Below are positions 34,973-44,373 of a stretch of DNA of 64,000 nt, one piece after another. The notes under the pieces are model-generated. The model saw only the letters and a list, made by a program, of their open reading frames with translations, was not told where the DNA came from and did no database searches. The position numbers and the translations under genes were made by a program. Each line of letters starts with the position of its first letter. The first letter of the stretch is position 1. This DNA is from Poseidonocella pacifica (GTDB lineage: Bacteria; Pseudomonadota; Alphaproteobacteria; Rhodobacterales; Rhodobacteraceae): NCBI RefSeq assembly GCF_900111875.1, contig NZ_FOJU01000004.1, positions 310,001-374,000 of the forward strand, in the 5' to 3' direction.

Positions 34973-35503
34973 CTGGTTCGATCCTTGCCTGTACTTGCCT
35001 GTATAAGTCGATGTTACGAGGGGAGACGTCAGCGTTTCATGCGGCCCGCACTAAGGCTCGATGCCGGGAGAACGGGAATGCGACGCTGGTGGTTCCCTGT
35101 GAGAGCGCAGCCGCTTCCGGCTGAGCATACGATTTTCGGGTGAACAACTCTTCGACGACTGTTCACAGTTTTGGGGCGCGGACGGCTCAGCACTATCATG
35201 TGGTGGCTACCAGCGTCCGAGATTCGAGCATGTTCGGCTCGAGAAACGGGGTTTGCTTTGGTCGATACCAATTAAGGAAGGCCGTCACCGCCAAGCGCCT
35301 TTAGGTCTGTCACATCCAAATGTAATCCGTATACCATCCGTGTGGATGATATATAGCTGCTGAACCTGTCACTACAAGGGGAGGGCGCAGCCCTTCTGCA
35401 TCATGGCGGCGAACCCGGCGCGCTGTCCCGACACAAGATCCGCCCACCAGCGGAGCGCGGCAGGTGGGGGCGATGGGGTAGGACACTATCAGCTCTCGAC
35501 GGC
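34973..35503. other. Gene-free stretch with two inverted repeats
   Basis: About 530 bases without a supported gene. GTGAACA (35140-35146) mirrors TGTTCAC (35160-35166), and a near-perfect 24-base palindrome sits at 35330-35353. On the minus strand a short protein-like run (RWWADLVSGQRAGFAAMMQK) ends in a stop near 35393, but it opens only after a stop and has no start, so it may be a remnant of a lost gene. Confidence 0.4.
35330..35353. promoter_or_regulatory. Operator-like 24-base palindrome
   Basis: TATACCATCC (35330-35339), spacer GTGT, then GGATGATATA (35344-35353); nine of ten arm positions match as inverted repeats. It is AT-rich at the edges, as GntR/FCD operators often are. The closest gene start is the esterase, about 360 bases away, so the regulated unit is unclear. 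Confidence 0.4.
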
Positions 35504-36589
35504 TCAGGTCTTGGGGCGTGACTTCGGTTTGGTCACATCGCGGACCATCTTGCCGAATGCGCGATCCTTCTCTCTGCGCTGAACGAGGCTCGCAGAATTG
35601 TACTCGTCTTCGGCCTGAAGCTTGCGCCAGCGGGCGAAACGCGCGGGATCAAGGCGATCTTCCGCCATGGCGCGCCGCACGGCACAGCCGGGTTCGGTCT
35701 CGTGGCGACAGTCCCGGAAGCGGCAGGTGGTGGCGAGCGTTTCGATGTCGTCGAACAACGCGGCGATGCCCGCGCCGGTATCGGTGAGTTGCAATTCGCG
35801 CATGCCCGGCGTGTCCAACAGGAGAAAACCTCCGGGGTTCCTGTGCAATTCGCGCCGGGTCGTCGTGTGCCGGCCCTTCGCGTCATCTTCGCGGATCGGC
35901 TGTGTCGCGATACTGTCGTTTCCAGCCAGCGCATTGGCGAGCGTGGATTTCCCCACGCCCGATGAGCCGAGGAACGCCACCGTCCGGCCCGGCAGGCACC
36001 ACCCCGATAGGGCTTGCGCCGGTTCCGCGCCGCGCGCATCGAGCGCGATCACCTCCGCCCGATCCGAAATCGCGCGGGCTGCGTCGATATAGAACGACGG
36101 GTCATCGGCAAGATCGGTCTTGGTCAACACAATCACCGGCTCCGTCTCAGCCTCAAAGGCGAGCGCCAGGTAACGCTCCAGTCGTGCCGGATTGAAATCC
36201 TGGTTGCAGGACGTGACGATGAACAACGTGTCGATATTCGCCGCGATCAGTTGCACCTTGTGATCCCGGCCCGGCGCGCGGCGTTTGATGAGGCTTTTGC
36301 GCGTCAGAAGGCGGCTCGCACCCGGCTGCTCACGATCCAGAAGCAGCCAGTCGCCCACCGTCGCTTCGATGCCTGCCGGTATCCGCTCGTCGATACCGTC
36401 GCCTGCGACCTGAAGTCCGCTGCGGTGTACCGCAAGCACGCGGACCGGCGGTGTCTCCACGAGCGCGTCGGCGTCGATCTGCTGTGCGAAGAACGGGTTC
36501 CAGCCGAGCGCTTCTAGCGCTGTCAACTCGCGGCCGCCCGGTCCGGTCGCTTTGCCGCCCGGAAGGAAGCCTGAGAAGTCACGGACCAT
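35504..36589 (-). CDS. rsgA: Ribosome small-subunit-dependent GTPase RsgA
   Basis: A 361-residue circularly permuted GTPase that helps late 30S maturation. G4 (LTKTDLADD) precedes G1 (GSSGVGKST) and G3 (LLDTPGMREL), the permuted order of the family. An OB fold lies at about 45-100, and the C-terminal zinc site appears as CRFRDCRHETEPGC. The N-terminal about 40 residues resemble the longer RsgA2-like forms. The ATG at 36589 is acceptable. Confidence 0.94.
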   Translation of the reverse strand: MVRDFSGFLPGGKATGPGGRELTALEALGWNPFFAQQIDADALVETPPVRVLAVHRSGLQVAGDGIDERIPAGIEATVGDWLLLDREQPGASRLLTRKSLIKRRAPGRDHKVQLIAANIDTLFIVTSCNQDFNPARLERYLALAFEAETEPVIVLTKTDLADDPSFYIDAARAISDRAEVIALDARGAEPAQALSGWCLPGRTVAFLGSSGVGKSTLANALAGNDSIATQPIREDDAKGRHTTTRRELHRNPGGFLLLDTPGMRELQLTDTGAGIAALFDDIETLATTCRFRDCRHETEPGCAVRRAMAEDRLDPARFARWRKLQAEDEYNSASLVQRREKDRAFGKMVRDVTKPKSRPKT

Positions 36590-36751
36590 GTTGCGTTACA
36601 CCCTGATGCTGATCGATCAACGTTAACCATGCCACACCCGGGCTACGGTGGGAACGGTCCACGCGGTAAAGACGTGGGTGTATCGGCAACGTTGTTCGGT
36701 CCCTCGTGGCGCGGCGAACGGAAATTCCTGTGCCGCGCCATCCGGTTTACC

Positions 36752-37852
36752 TCAGAGTTGCCTGGCCGTGATCGTATAGGCGAAGCTGCCGGGATCAAGC
36801 GCGTCGAGGCGCGCCCCGGCGACCTCGGCTTCGGGATACATCAGGAACGGCTCCGGGTCAGTGGAAGCGCCCGGCAGCGGAACGTCATGGGCGAAGTTGA
36901 AACCGACCCAATTGCCTTCCCACGCCCCAAAGAGCGTTTCGCGAACTGCTTCAACTTGCGGATGGCCAAGCGGGCGAGGCTCTGGCGGCTCTTCCAGCAT
37001 CACCTTGCGTACATCCGCCGGATCCGCCGCGACCCAGCCGAACCCGCCCAGATAGACATCCGCCCGGCAATGCTGGGCCTTGGTGACGTTCTGGGAGCCT
37101 GCGCCGAGGCTCTTGTAGCCAAAGGCGGAGGGCGCGACGCGAATTCCATAGACATCTCGCGCAGGCAGTCCCGCCGCACGTGCGAGCCCTACATAGAGCG
37201 CGTTCAGATCGGCGCATTTGCCTGAGAGATCTCCGGCATGAAGCATGGTCGCCACATCGCCCAAGCCGCACCCGCGGGTTTCGGGGTTGCGTGCGGAGTT
37301 CTCGACGACCCAATCATAAAGGCGGCGCGCCTTTTCGAGGTCGCTCCGGGCATTCCCCACAATGCTGCGCGAGGTTTCGGCCACGATCCCATCCGTGGGG
37401 ATCAGGGCCGTCGGCGCGGTGTAATAGGCCCGCTCATACTCGGTCAGTGGGACGGGGGCCGCCGTATTCGAAAGGTCCGTCACGCGGTCCTGAGCAGCGG
37501 CGGTCGCAACGACCTGCAATGTGCGTGACTCAACTGTCGAAGACCAGCGGGCATGAACGAAGCGCGCCCCGCTCGCCGGATCGCTGCGCAGCACGACGTC
37601 ATCCGCGTTTCCAGTCCAGCTTGCGGGCTCTGCGCGCATCCAGTCGCCTTCGCTGATCGACGGGACAGGAACCCAGACCTGCGCCGGGCCATCGTTCTGG
37701 GGCAGGTCGATGCGGGTGGTCAACTCGAACCGGCGCCACCCTGAGGGGCTAGGATTGAACGCAGCCTCGCCAGAGCGGGGCAGGGTGAAGGCGGCGGCAG
37801 CCGCGATGCCGGATTTCATCAAAAGCCGTCGGTTCAACTGCATTGTGCGCAC
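36752..37852 (-). CDS. Exported transglutaminase-like protein
   Basis: A 366-residue protein starting with a twin-arginine-like signal (NRRLLMKSGIAAAAAF). The transglutaminase-like core (about 180-290) contains the Cys of GDLSGKCADLNALYVGLARAAGLPAR, the His in AQHCRADVYLGGFGW and the Asp in ADPADV, the papain-like triad. Such bacterial proteins usually act as periplasmic proteases or peptide-modifying enzymes. The partner is unknown. An alternative start nine bases inside gives the same signal. Confidence 0.88.
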   Translation of the reverse strand: MRTMQLNRRLLMKSGIAAAAAFTLPRSGEAAFNPSPSGWRRFELTTRIDLPQNDGPAQVWVPVPSISEGDWMRAEPASWTGNADDVVLRSDPASGARFVHARWSSTVESRTLQVVATAAAQDRVTDLSNTAAPVPLTEYERAYYTAPTALIPTDGIVAETSRSIVGNARSDLEKARRLYDWVVENSARNPETRGCGLGDVATMLHAGDLSGKCADLNALYVGLARAAGLPARDVYGIRVAPSAFGYKSLGAGSQNVTKAQHCRADVYLGGFGWVAADPADVRKVMLEEPPEPRPLGHPQVEAVRETLFGAWEGNWVGFNFAHDVPLPGASTDPEPFLMYPEAEVAGARLDALDPGSFAYTITARQL

Positions 37853-37905
37853 CTCACATCATATGATCGCCCTTGCCCTAAGCCGGGCGAGGCGCAAGCG
37901 CAAGA

Positions 37906-38559
37906 TCAGGCCGCAGGCTTCAGGCTGGCAATCAGGTGGTGGAACTTCTCACCCTGCACCGCGACATGGGCCCTGATGGCATGACCTGCGCGGTCGGCAT
38001 CCCCGTCTGCGATGGCATCAAGCACCTCATCATGCTCTGCCATGGATTGCTTCAAGCGGCCACGAAGACGCAGTTGGATCCGGCGAAATGGCTTTAGCCG
38101 CCGGTGCAGACGCAAACATTCCTGTTCGAGAAACCCGTTGCCAGACTGGCGATAGAGCATGTGATGGAAAAGCTCGTTCTCCGCGTAATAGCAATCGGCG
38201 TCCCGAGCTTCGAGTGCCGCGAGGCAGCGCAGATTGATGGCGCGCATCTCCTCAATGGCCTCGTCGGAAATGCGAACCGCCGCAAGGCGGGCGCAGGTGG
38301 CCTCCAGTTCCGCCATGACCTCAAACATTTCGATGATCTCGACGGGACCGGGCTGACGGACGAAGACACCGCGCCGGGGAATTTGCTCCACAAGACCGGA
38401 CAGTGCGAGCCTTTGGAATGCCTCTCGCATCGGGGTCCGGGATACGCCGAAGCGCGCGGCCAGTTGCACCTCATCAAGGCGGTCGCCATTGCCGAATGTC
38501 CCGTCGAAGATCTTCCCTTCGAGCGCATCCGCGATGATATCAGAGCGTTTTCTTTCCAC
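37906..38559 (-). CDS. matR: GntR/FCD regulator of the malonate operon (MatR-like)
   Basis: A 217-residue regulator. The winged helix (about residues 8-68; FGVSRTPMREAFQRLALSGLVEQIPRRGVFV) is followed by an FCD domain (about 75-210, with ENELFHHMLYRQSGN and the late AEHDEVLDAIADGD). It is divergent from the TRAP/malonate operon across 134 bases containing a TTGTATGCAA dyad. MatR-type regulators of rhizobial malonate operons have the same class and place. The ligand is inferred to be malonate or malonyl-CoA. Confidence 0.85.
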   Translation of the reverse strand: MERKRSDIIADALEGKIFDGTFGNGDRLDEVQLAARFGVSRTPMREAFQRLALSGLVEQIPRRGVFVRQPGPVEIIEMFEVMAELEATCARLAAVRISDEAIEEMRAINLRCLAALEARDADCYYAENELFHHMLYRQSGNGFLEQECLRLHRRLKPFRRIQLRLRGRLKQSMAEHDEVLDAIADGDADRAGHAIRAHVAVQGEKFHHLIASLKPAA

Positions 38560-38605
38560 GATCGAAGTTTAGCAGGACGCCTTTTTGGACGCAAGAAAAT
38601 CAACC

Positions 38606-38626
38606 TTGTATGCAAAACCCTTGACT
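38606..38626 (+). promoter_or_regulatory. MatR operator and -35 of the malonate operon
   Basis: TTGTATGCAA (38606-38615) has the TTG-N4-CAA dyad typical of FCD regulator sites. Five bases later TTGACT (38621-38626) could be the -35 element. The overlap would let MatR repress by blocking polymerase. I see no convincing -10. Confidence 0.45.
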
Positions 38627-38693
38627 GTGAATTTACGCTAGTGCGAAAACGTACACAGTTCGGTCCTTGATCGGACAATAAAGGGAGGACATC

Positions 38694-39680
38694 ATGAAAC
38701 TAGCAAACACCGCCACTCTGGCGGCGATGGCGCTTGCCGCAGGAACGCTTTCCGCCGGTGCGACCGACCTTCGCCTGTCGCATCAGTGGTCCGACAATGA
38801 CGTGCGCCACAAGGTCGCCAAGATCGTTGCTGATGAAGTTGCAGCCGCCGATGTGGATCTCGATATCCGCATCTTCCCCACGCAATCGCTCTTCAAGGCG
38901 CGGGAGCAGTATACGCCGCTCTCTCGCGGTCAGCTCGACATGACCGTACTGCCACTATCCTACGCCGGCGGACAGCAGCCCGCCTATAACCTGACCCTCA
39001 TGCCCGGCCTCGTGAAGAACCACGACCACGCCGCGCGGCTCAACGAGAGCCCCTTCATGGACGCGATCGAGGAGAAGATGGCCGGCGATGATGTGATGGT
39101 CCTCGTACACGGGTACCTTGCGGGCGGTTTTGCGGGCAAGGATGAGTGCATCACTTCGCCGGCCGATGTCGAGGGCAAGCAAATGCGCGCTGCCGGCAAG
39201 GCCTTTGAACAGATGCTGGCCGGGGCAGGGGCCTCCATCGCCTCCATGGCGTCGTCCGAAATTTACAACGCGATGCAGACTGGCGTTCTCGATGCGGCCA
39301 ACACCTCGTCGTCGTCTTTCGTCAGCTATCGCATCTATGAGCAGGTCGCCTGCTATACCCCTGCGAGCGACTACGCGCTCTGGTTCATGTACCAGCCGCT
39401 CTTGATGAACAAATCCACCTTCGAGGGTCTCTCCGAGGATCAGCAGGCCGCGCTTCTGGCTGGCGCTGAAAAGGCGCAGGACTTCTACCTTGAGGAAGCG
39501 AAGAAAGAAGACGCCGAAAGCCGCCGCGTGTTCGAAGAGGCTGGTGTAGAAATCGCGGAGATGACCGAGGAGGACTTCAACAACTGGCGCGATCTGGCGC
39601 GCAAGACCTCCTATCAGGCCTTCGTGGACGAGACGCCAGACGGCGAAACCCTTCTCGATCTCGCGCTCAGCGTCGAATGA
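38694..39680 (+). CDS. matP: TRAP transporter substrate-binding protein (malonate)
   Basis: A 328-residue periplasmic DctP-type binding protein with a signal peptide (about residues 1-23). The conserved arginine that grips the substrate carboxylate is in GKQMRAAGKAFEQML (about 165-179), and the late NAMQTGVLDAANTSSSSF region is typical. The placement with matQ, matM, matA and matB points to malonate, as in the MatPQM system of Sinorhizobium. AAAGGGAGG precedes the start. Confidence 0.92.
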   Translation: MKLANTATLAAMALAAGTLSAGATDLRLSHQWSDNDVRHKVAKIVADEVAAADVDLDIRIFPTQSLFKAREQYTPLSRGQLDMTVLPLSYAGGQQPAYNLTLMPGLVKNHDHAARLNESPFMDAIEEKMAGDDVMVLVHGYLAGGFAGKDECITSPADVEGKQMRAAGKAFEQMLAGAGASIASMASSEIYNAMQTGVLDAANTSSSSFVSYRIYEQVACYTPASDYALWFMYQPLLMNKSTFEGLSEDQQAALLAGAEKAQDFYLEEAKKEDAESRRVFEEAGVEIAEMTEEDFNNWRDLARKTSYQAFVDETPDGETLLDLALSVE

Positions 39681-39686
39681 GGCTTC

Positions 39687-39715
39687 GGGGCGGGGCATGT
39701 GACCAGCGCCGCCCC
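39687..39715 (+). other. Hairpin between matP and matQ
   Basis: GGGGCGG (39687-39693) pairs with CCGCCCC (39709-39715) in the 58-base gap. Hairpins after binding-protein genes often stabilise the upstream message, giving more binding protein than membrane subunits. Confidence 0.45.
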
Positions 39716-39738
39716 CACGACACTACAGGGAGGACCAT

Positions 39739-40287
39739 ATGGCGAGCCACAGTTCGGCATCAATCGCGCGCGCGGGCGGCAATCCGTTTCTAAGGATCGT
39801 CGGCGCGATTTCCACTCTCGCAGGCTGGGTTTCGGCGGCAATGATTGTCTCGGCGGTGGCGATCACCTGCCAGATGATCTTTGTCCGCTTTGCACTCAAC
39901 AAATCCACGGTCTGGCAGACCGAAGCCGTGATTTACCTCGTGATTGCGGCGACCCTGATCGGGCTGGCCTATGTGCAACGCTTGCGCGGCCACGTGAATG
40001 TCGACCTCATCCCGCTGGCCTTGCCGATGCGCGCCCGGAGGGTGCTTTGCATCTTCACGCTCAGCCTGTCGATCGCCATGGTCGGCACGATGCTCTGGTA
40101 CGGATATGAATTCTGGCACTTCGCGTGGGAGCGCGGCTGGAAATCCGACACGGTCTGGGGCGTGCGGCTCTGGATTCCCTACCTTTCCCTACCCGTCGGC
40201 CTCGGCCTCTTTGCGCTGCAACTCATCGCCGATCTGGTGGCGGTGATCACCGGCGTCGACAATCCATTCGGTCTGGAGGATATCTGA
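39739..40287 (+). CDS. matQ: TRAP transporter small membrane subunit
   Basis: A 182-residue DctQ-type protein with four membrane segments and a typical acidic pair between helices 2 and 3. The family segment WQTEAVIYLVIAATLIGLAYVQRLRGHVNVDLIPL is present (about 57-90). GGGAGGA precedes the ATG. Its stop overlaps the matM start (TGATG). Confidence 0.9.
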   Translation: MASHSSASIARAGGNPFLRIVGAISTLAGWVSAAMIVSAVAITCQMIFVRFALNKSTVWQTEAVIYLVIAATLIGLAYVQRLRGHVNVDLIPLALPMRARRVLCIFTLSLSIAMVGTMLWYGYEFWHFAWERGWKSDTVWGVRLWIPYLSLPVGLGLFALQLIADLVAVITGVDNPFGLEDI

Positions 40288-41603
40288 TGGACCCGCTCCT
40301 TCTTGGCGCGCTGGTCGCCATTTCCTCGATCCTCGTGCTGTTTTCCGGGGTGTCGGTCGCCCTTGGCCTGCTGATCGTCTCGGCCGGTTTTCTGATCATC
40401 TTCGACGGGATGCGCTCGCTTGAGTTGATGCCGGAGATCCTTTTCGGCAAGCTCGACAACTTTGCTCTCTTGTCGATCCCGATGTTCATCATCATGGGAT
40501 CGTCCATCGCCTCCACCCGTGCGGGGGCGGATCTTTATGAAGCGTTGGAGCGCTGGCTTACCCGGGTTCCCGGGGGTCTTGTCGTGGCGAACCTCGGGGC
40601 CTGCGCGCTCTTTGCCGCCATGTCCGGGTCTTCGCCCGCCACCTGCGCGGCCATCGGCAAGATGGGCATTCCCGAGATGCGCAAGCGTGGGTACCCCGAC
40701 GGTGTCGCAGCGGGTTCGATCGCCGCGGGCGGCACACTCGGCATCCTGATCCCACCCTCGGTTACGATGATCGTCTACGGCATCGCGACGGAAACCTCGA
40801 TTGGCCGGCTGTTCCTTGCGGGCGTGGTGCCGGGGCTTTTGCTCGTTGTTCTGTTCATGGCATGGTCGCTCTATTCCACGTGGAAGTCGGGCAATGCGCA
40901 GGTTCTGTCCGCTGGCAGCTATACTTGGCGCGAACGCTTTGAGATCCTGCCCCGCGTTCTGCCGTTCCTCGCCATCATTGTCGGGGTTCTCTACGCAATG
41001 TACGGCGGCGTCGCCACGCCATCGGAAACCGCAGCGGTCGGGGCGCTTTTGTGCCTGCTCATCGCCATGATCATCTATCGTCTGTGGAATCCACGCGACC
41101 TCTGGGTCGTGCTGCGCGACAGCACGCGCGAGTCGGTCATGATCCTGTTTATCGTCGCAGCGGCGGGCGTGTTCTCCTACATGCTCTCCTCGCTCTTCAT
41201 CACGCAGTCCATCGCCGAATGGATCGGGACACTCGATGTCAACCGCTGGGTGCTCATGGGGGCGGTCAACGTCTTCCTGCTCATCGCCGGGTTCTTCCTG
41301 CCGCCGGTGGCCGTGATCCTCATGGCCGCGCCGATCCTGTTGCCGATCATCACGACGGCGGGGTTCGATCCGATCTGGTTTGCCGTGGTCCTCACGATCA
41401 ATATGGAAATCGGGCTCATTTCACCGCCCGTAGGGCTCAATCTCTATGTCATCAACGGCATTGCGCCGGACATCTCGCTAAAGACCATTCTGGTCGGCTC
41501 GCTACCCTTCGTGGCCTGCATGATCCTCGCGATTGTGCTGCTCTGCCTCTTTCCGGGGCTGGCAACATGGCTGCCGAACCTTGTCATGGGAGTCGCGTTG
41601 TGA
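40287..41603 (+). CDS. matM: TRAP transporter large membrane subunit
   Basis: A 438-residue DctM-type protein with about twelve membrane segments that moves substrate with sodium. Family features include FALLSIPMFIIMGSSIASTRAG, SGSSPATCAAIGKMGIPEM and the late GLISPPVGLNLYVINGI. The ATG at 40287 overlaps the matQ stop; the same frame stays open earlier inside matQ but does not belong. Confidence 0.93.
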   Translation: MDPLLLGALVAISSILVLFSGVSVALGLLIVSAGFLIIFDGMRSLELMPEILFGKLDNFALLSIPMFIIMGSSIASTRAGADLYEALERWLTRVPGGLVVANLGACALFAAMSGSSPATCAAIGKMGIPEMRKRGYPDGVAAGSIAAGGTLGILIPPSVTMIVYGIATETSIGRLFLAGVVPGLLLVVLFMAWSLYSTWKSGNAQVLSAGSYTWRERFEILPRVLPFLAIIVGVLYAMYGGVATPSETAAVGALLCLLIAMIIYRLWNPRDLWVVLRDSTRESVMILFIVAAAGVFSYMLSSLFITQSIAEWIGTLDVNRWVLMGAVNVFLLIAGFFLPPVAVILMAAPILLPIITTAGFDPIWFAVVLTINMEIGLISPPVGLNLYVINGIAPDISLKTILVGSLPFVACMILAIVLLCLFPGLATWLPNLVMGVAL

Positions 41604-42856
41604 CGATCCTTGCCGATCTTCTCTCCACCGTGTTCGAACGGCGGCTCCGGCGCGCGCCAGAGTTGCAGGACGACCGGCCGATGCCGGAATTGACCGCCAA
41701 GTTGCTGGGAGCGACGGGGGAGATTTCCGGCCTGTCTGTCGCGCAAGTGATCTTCGATCGCTTCGAGCGCATGGAGGACGCTGAAAAGCTCGATTTCTTC
41801 CGCCATCTTGCGGTGGATCTCAATATCAGTGCAAGCCGCGTGCGCGAGGCGCTTTCCGACTATGAAGCCGCACCAACCAAGGCGACATATCGTGCGTTCA
41901 TGGCTGCATCGGAGCCGCCACGACAGGAGTTGGTGCGCCGGATGAATCACGTCTCCGGCGCGACCGGCGCGCTGGTGCGCATGCGGGCCGACTTGCTCCG
42001 TCTGGGCCGTGAGGAGCCGGAATTGCAGGCGCTCGATCTGGACTTCCGGCACCTTTTTGCTTCGTGGTTCAATCGCGGCTTTCTTGTCCTGCGCCCGATC
42101 AATTGGTCGAGTCCGGCGGCCATTCTGGAAAAGATCATCGCCTATGAGGCGGTCCACGCGATCGACAGCTGGGAAGATCTTCGTCGGCGGCTCGCCCCGT
42201 CGGACCGGCGCTGTTTCGCCTTCTTTCACCCGGCGATGCCCGACGAGCCGTTGATTTTCGTCGAGGTTGCGCTGACCCGGGGTGTCCCCGGCTCGATCCA
42301 GACCCTGCTGGCCGAGGATCGTGCGCCGCTGGACGCGCACGAGGCGGACACGGCGGTGTTTTATTCGATCTCCAATTGCCAACAGGGGCTGGCCAGCATC
42401 TCGTTCGGCAACTCCCTGATAAAGCAGGTGGCCGCGGATCTGGCGGTGGAGTTGCCGGGGTTGAAGACCTTTGTGACCCTGTCGCCGATCCCGGGCCTGA
42501 CCAAATGGATGACAGAGGCGGGGATCGATTTCGCCGCATCGGAGCCGGACGTTTTGCGCCGCTGCGGTGCGGGATACCTGCTTCATGCCAAGCGGCCCGA
42601 TGGTCAACCGCTCGACCCCGTGGCGCGGTTCCACCTCGGCAATGGTGCGGAGGTGCATCAGGTGCACGGGGATGCCGACACCTCCCCCAAGGGCAGGGCA
42701 CAGTCGGCCGGTGTGATGGTCAACTATCTCTATGATCTTTCCAAGGTCTCTCAAAATCACGAACGTTTCGCCGCCACGGGCGAGATCGTGGCCTCCGCCG
42801 AGGTACGATCGCTCGCCGATGCGGTTGAAAAACAACGACTGAAGGATTCAGCGTAA
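41600..42856 (+). CDS. matA: Malonyl-CoA decarboxylase
   Basis: A 418-residue decarboxylase giving acetyl-CoA and CO2. The catalytic Ser/His of the family are likely in FYSISNCQQGLASISFG and VARFHLGNGAEVHQV, and the helical N-terminal domain ends about residue 100. The start is GTG at 41600, overlapping the matM stop as GTGA, so the genes are coupled. The length fits bacterial MCD. Confidence 0.94.
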   Translation: MTILADLLSTVFERRLRRAPELQDDRPMPELTAKLLGATGEISGLSVAQVIFDRFERMEDAEKLDFFRHLAVDLNISASRVREALSDYEAAPTKATYRAFMAASEPPRQELVRRMNHVSGATGALVRMRADLLRLGREEPELQALDLDFRHLFASWFNRGFLVLRPINWSSPAAILEKIIAYEAVHAIDSWEDLRRRLAPSDRRCFAFFHPAMPDEPLIFVEVALTRGVPGSIQTLLAEDRAPLDAHEADTAVFYSISNCQQGLASISFGNSLIKQVAADLAVELPGLKTFVTLSPIPGLTKWMTEAGIDFAASEPDVLRRCGAGYLLHAKRPDGQPLDPVARFHLGNGAEVHQVHGDADTSPKGRAQSAGVMVNYLYDLSKVSQNHERFAATGEIVASAEVRSLADAVEKQRLKDSA

Positions 42857-44373
42857 TGGCAAACACGCTTTTTGACGCCTGCTTTGGCCGCCATGCCGGT
42901 CGCACTTCGCCCTTCCTCCATCTCCCCGATGGCAGTGTCCTGACCCATGCGGGGTTTCTGGCCATGGCGGCGCGGATCGCCAATGCTCTCAAGAGCCGGG
43001 GGCTGGAGCCGGGTGATCGCCTTGCGGTGCAGGTGGAAAAATCCCCCGAGGCGCTGGCGACCTATGCAGCCTGCGTGCAGTCGGGCGTGGTCTTTCTTCC
43101 GCTCAACACCGGGTACACCGGGGATGAGTTGGGGTATTTCATCGAAAACAGCGGGGCGCGGCTCGTCGTTTGCGACCCTTCGAAAGAGGTCGCCTTGCGC
43201 CCTCTCGCGGAGGGCCTTGGGGCGGGGCTTGATACGCTTGGCGACGGGGGTGACGGGTCACTCATGACGCTGGCGGCGGATCAGGCCGATACCTTTGAGA
43301 CAGTGGAGCGCGGACCGGACGACCTAGCCGCTTTGCTCTATACCTCGGGCACCACGGGTCGCTCAAAGGGGGCGATGCTGACCCAAGGCAACCTGTTGTC
43401 CAACACGCAGGCCCTGATCGAGACGTGGAAGTTCACCGAAGCCGACGTGCTTTTGCATGCGCTGCCGATTTTCCACACCCACGGGCTTTTCGTGGCGACC
43501 AACCTGATCCTGGCCACCGGTGGATCGATGATCTTTCTCCCCAAGTTCGAGGTGGAGGCGATGCTGGCCGCTTTGCCACGTGCCACGACGATGATGGGGG
43601 TGCCGACATTCTACACCCGCCTGCTCGACGATCCCCGCCTTTCGCACGACCTTGTCGGTCATATGCGCCTGTTCATTTCAGGCAGCGCGCCGCTTCTGGC
43701 AGAAACGCACAAGGCATGGGAGGCACGGACGGGTCACCGGATTCTGGAACGCTATGGCATGACGGAAACCAACATGAACACCTCCAACCCCTATGAGGGA
43801 GAGCGCCGCGCGGGAACCGTGGGCTTCCCCTTGTCGGGGGTCGAACTGAAGGTGACCGATCCCGAAACCGGCGCAGAGCTGGCGCAAGGCGAGATTGGCC
43901 AGATCGAAGTACGAGGCCCCAACGTCTTCAAGGGCTATTGGAAGATGCCGGAGAAGACGGCGGAGGAGCTGCGCGAAGATGGGTTCTTCATCACCGGGGA
44001 TCTGGGGCTGATCGATGCTGACGGGTATGTGCATATCGTCGGACGCAACAAGGATCTGATCATCTCGGGCGGCTACAACATCTATCCGAAGGAAATCGAG
44101 CTTTTCCTCGATGAGCAGCCGGGCGTGCTGGAAAGCGCGGTGATTGGCGTTCCGCATCCTGACTTTGGTGAGACGGTCGTTGGCGTCCTTGTGCGGAAAC
44201 CCGGCGAAACCCCGGATTTCGATGCGATCTTGGAGGCCGCCAAAGTCGCGCTTGCTCGGTTCAAGCATCCGCGAAAACTGATCCTGACAGAATCTTTGCC
44301 GCGCAACACGATGGGCAAGGTGCAAAAGAACATCCTTCGCGATGAGCACAAGGACCTGTTCCTGCCCGCCTAG
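42856..44373 (+). CDS. matB: Malonyl-CoA synthetase
   Basis: A 505-residue acyl-CoA synthetase. The P-loop YTSGTTGRSKGAM (about 161-173), ERYGMTETNMNTSNPYEG and GFFITGDLGLIDADGYVHIVGRNKD match the MatB group, with the catalytic lysine in PRNTMGKVQKN. It activates malonate with ATP and CoA, and MatA then decarboxylates the product. It overlaps matA by one base (TAATG). The stop shares CTAG with the convergent cardiolipin synthase gene. Confidence 0.94.
   Translation: MANTLFDACFGRHAGRTSPFLHLPDGSVLTHAGFLAMAARIANALKSRGLEPGDRLAVQVEKSPEALATYAACVQSGVVFLPLNTGYTGDELGYFIENSGARLVVCDPSKEVALRPLAEGLGAGLDTLGDGGDGSLMTLAADQADTFETVERGPDDLAALLYTSGTTGRSKGAMLTQGNLLSNTQALIETWKFTEADVLLHALPIFHTHGLFVATNLILATGGSMIFLPKFEVEAMLAALPRATTMMGVPTFYTRLLDDPRLSHDLVGHMRLFISGSAPLLAETHKAWEARTGHRILERYGMTETNMNTSNPYEGERRAGTVGFPLSGVELKVTDPETGAELAQGEIGQIEVRGPNVFKGYWKMPEKTAEELREDGFFITGDLGLIDADGYVHIVGRNKDLIISGGYNIYPKEIELFLDEQPGVLESAVIGVPHPDFGETVVGVLVRKPGETPDFDAILEAAKVALARFKHPRKLILTESLPRNTMGKVQKNILRDEHKDLFLPA

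Noticed and set aside
35393-35480. Protein-like minus-strand run RWWADLVSGQRAGFAAMMQK
   Set aside because: It opens directly after a stop, has no start codon or ribosome site, and is under 40 codons; kept only as a possible remnant.
41444-42835. 463-codon frame antisense to matM/matA
   Set aside because: Same antisense artefact; both plus-strand genes are certain.
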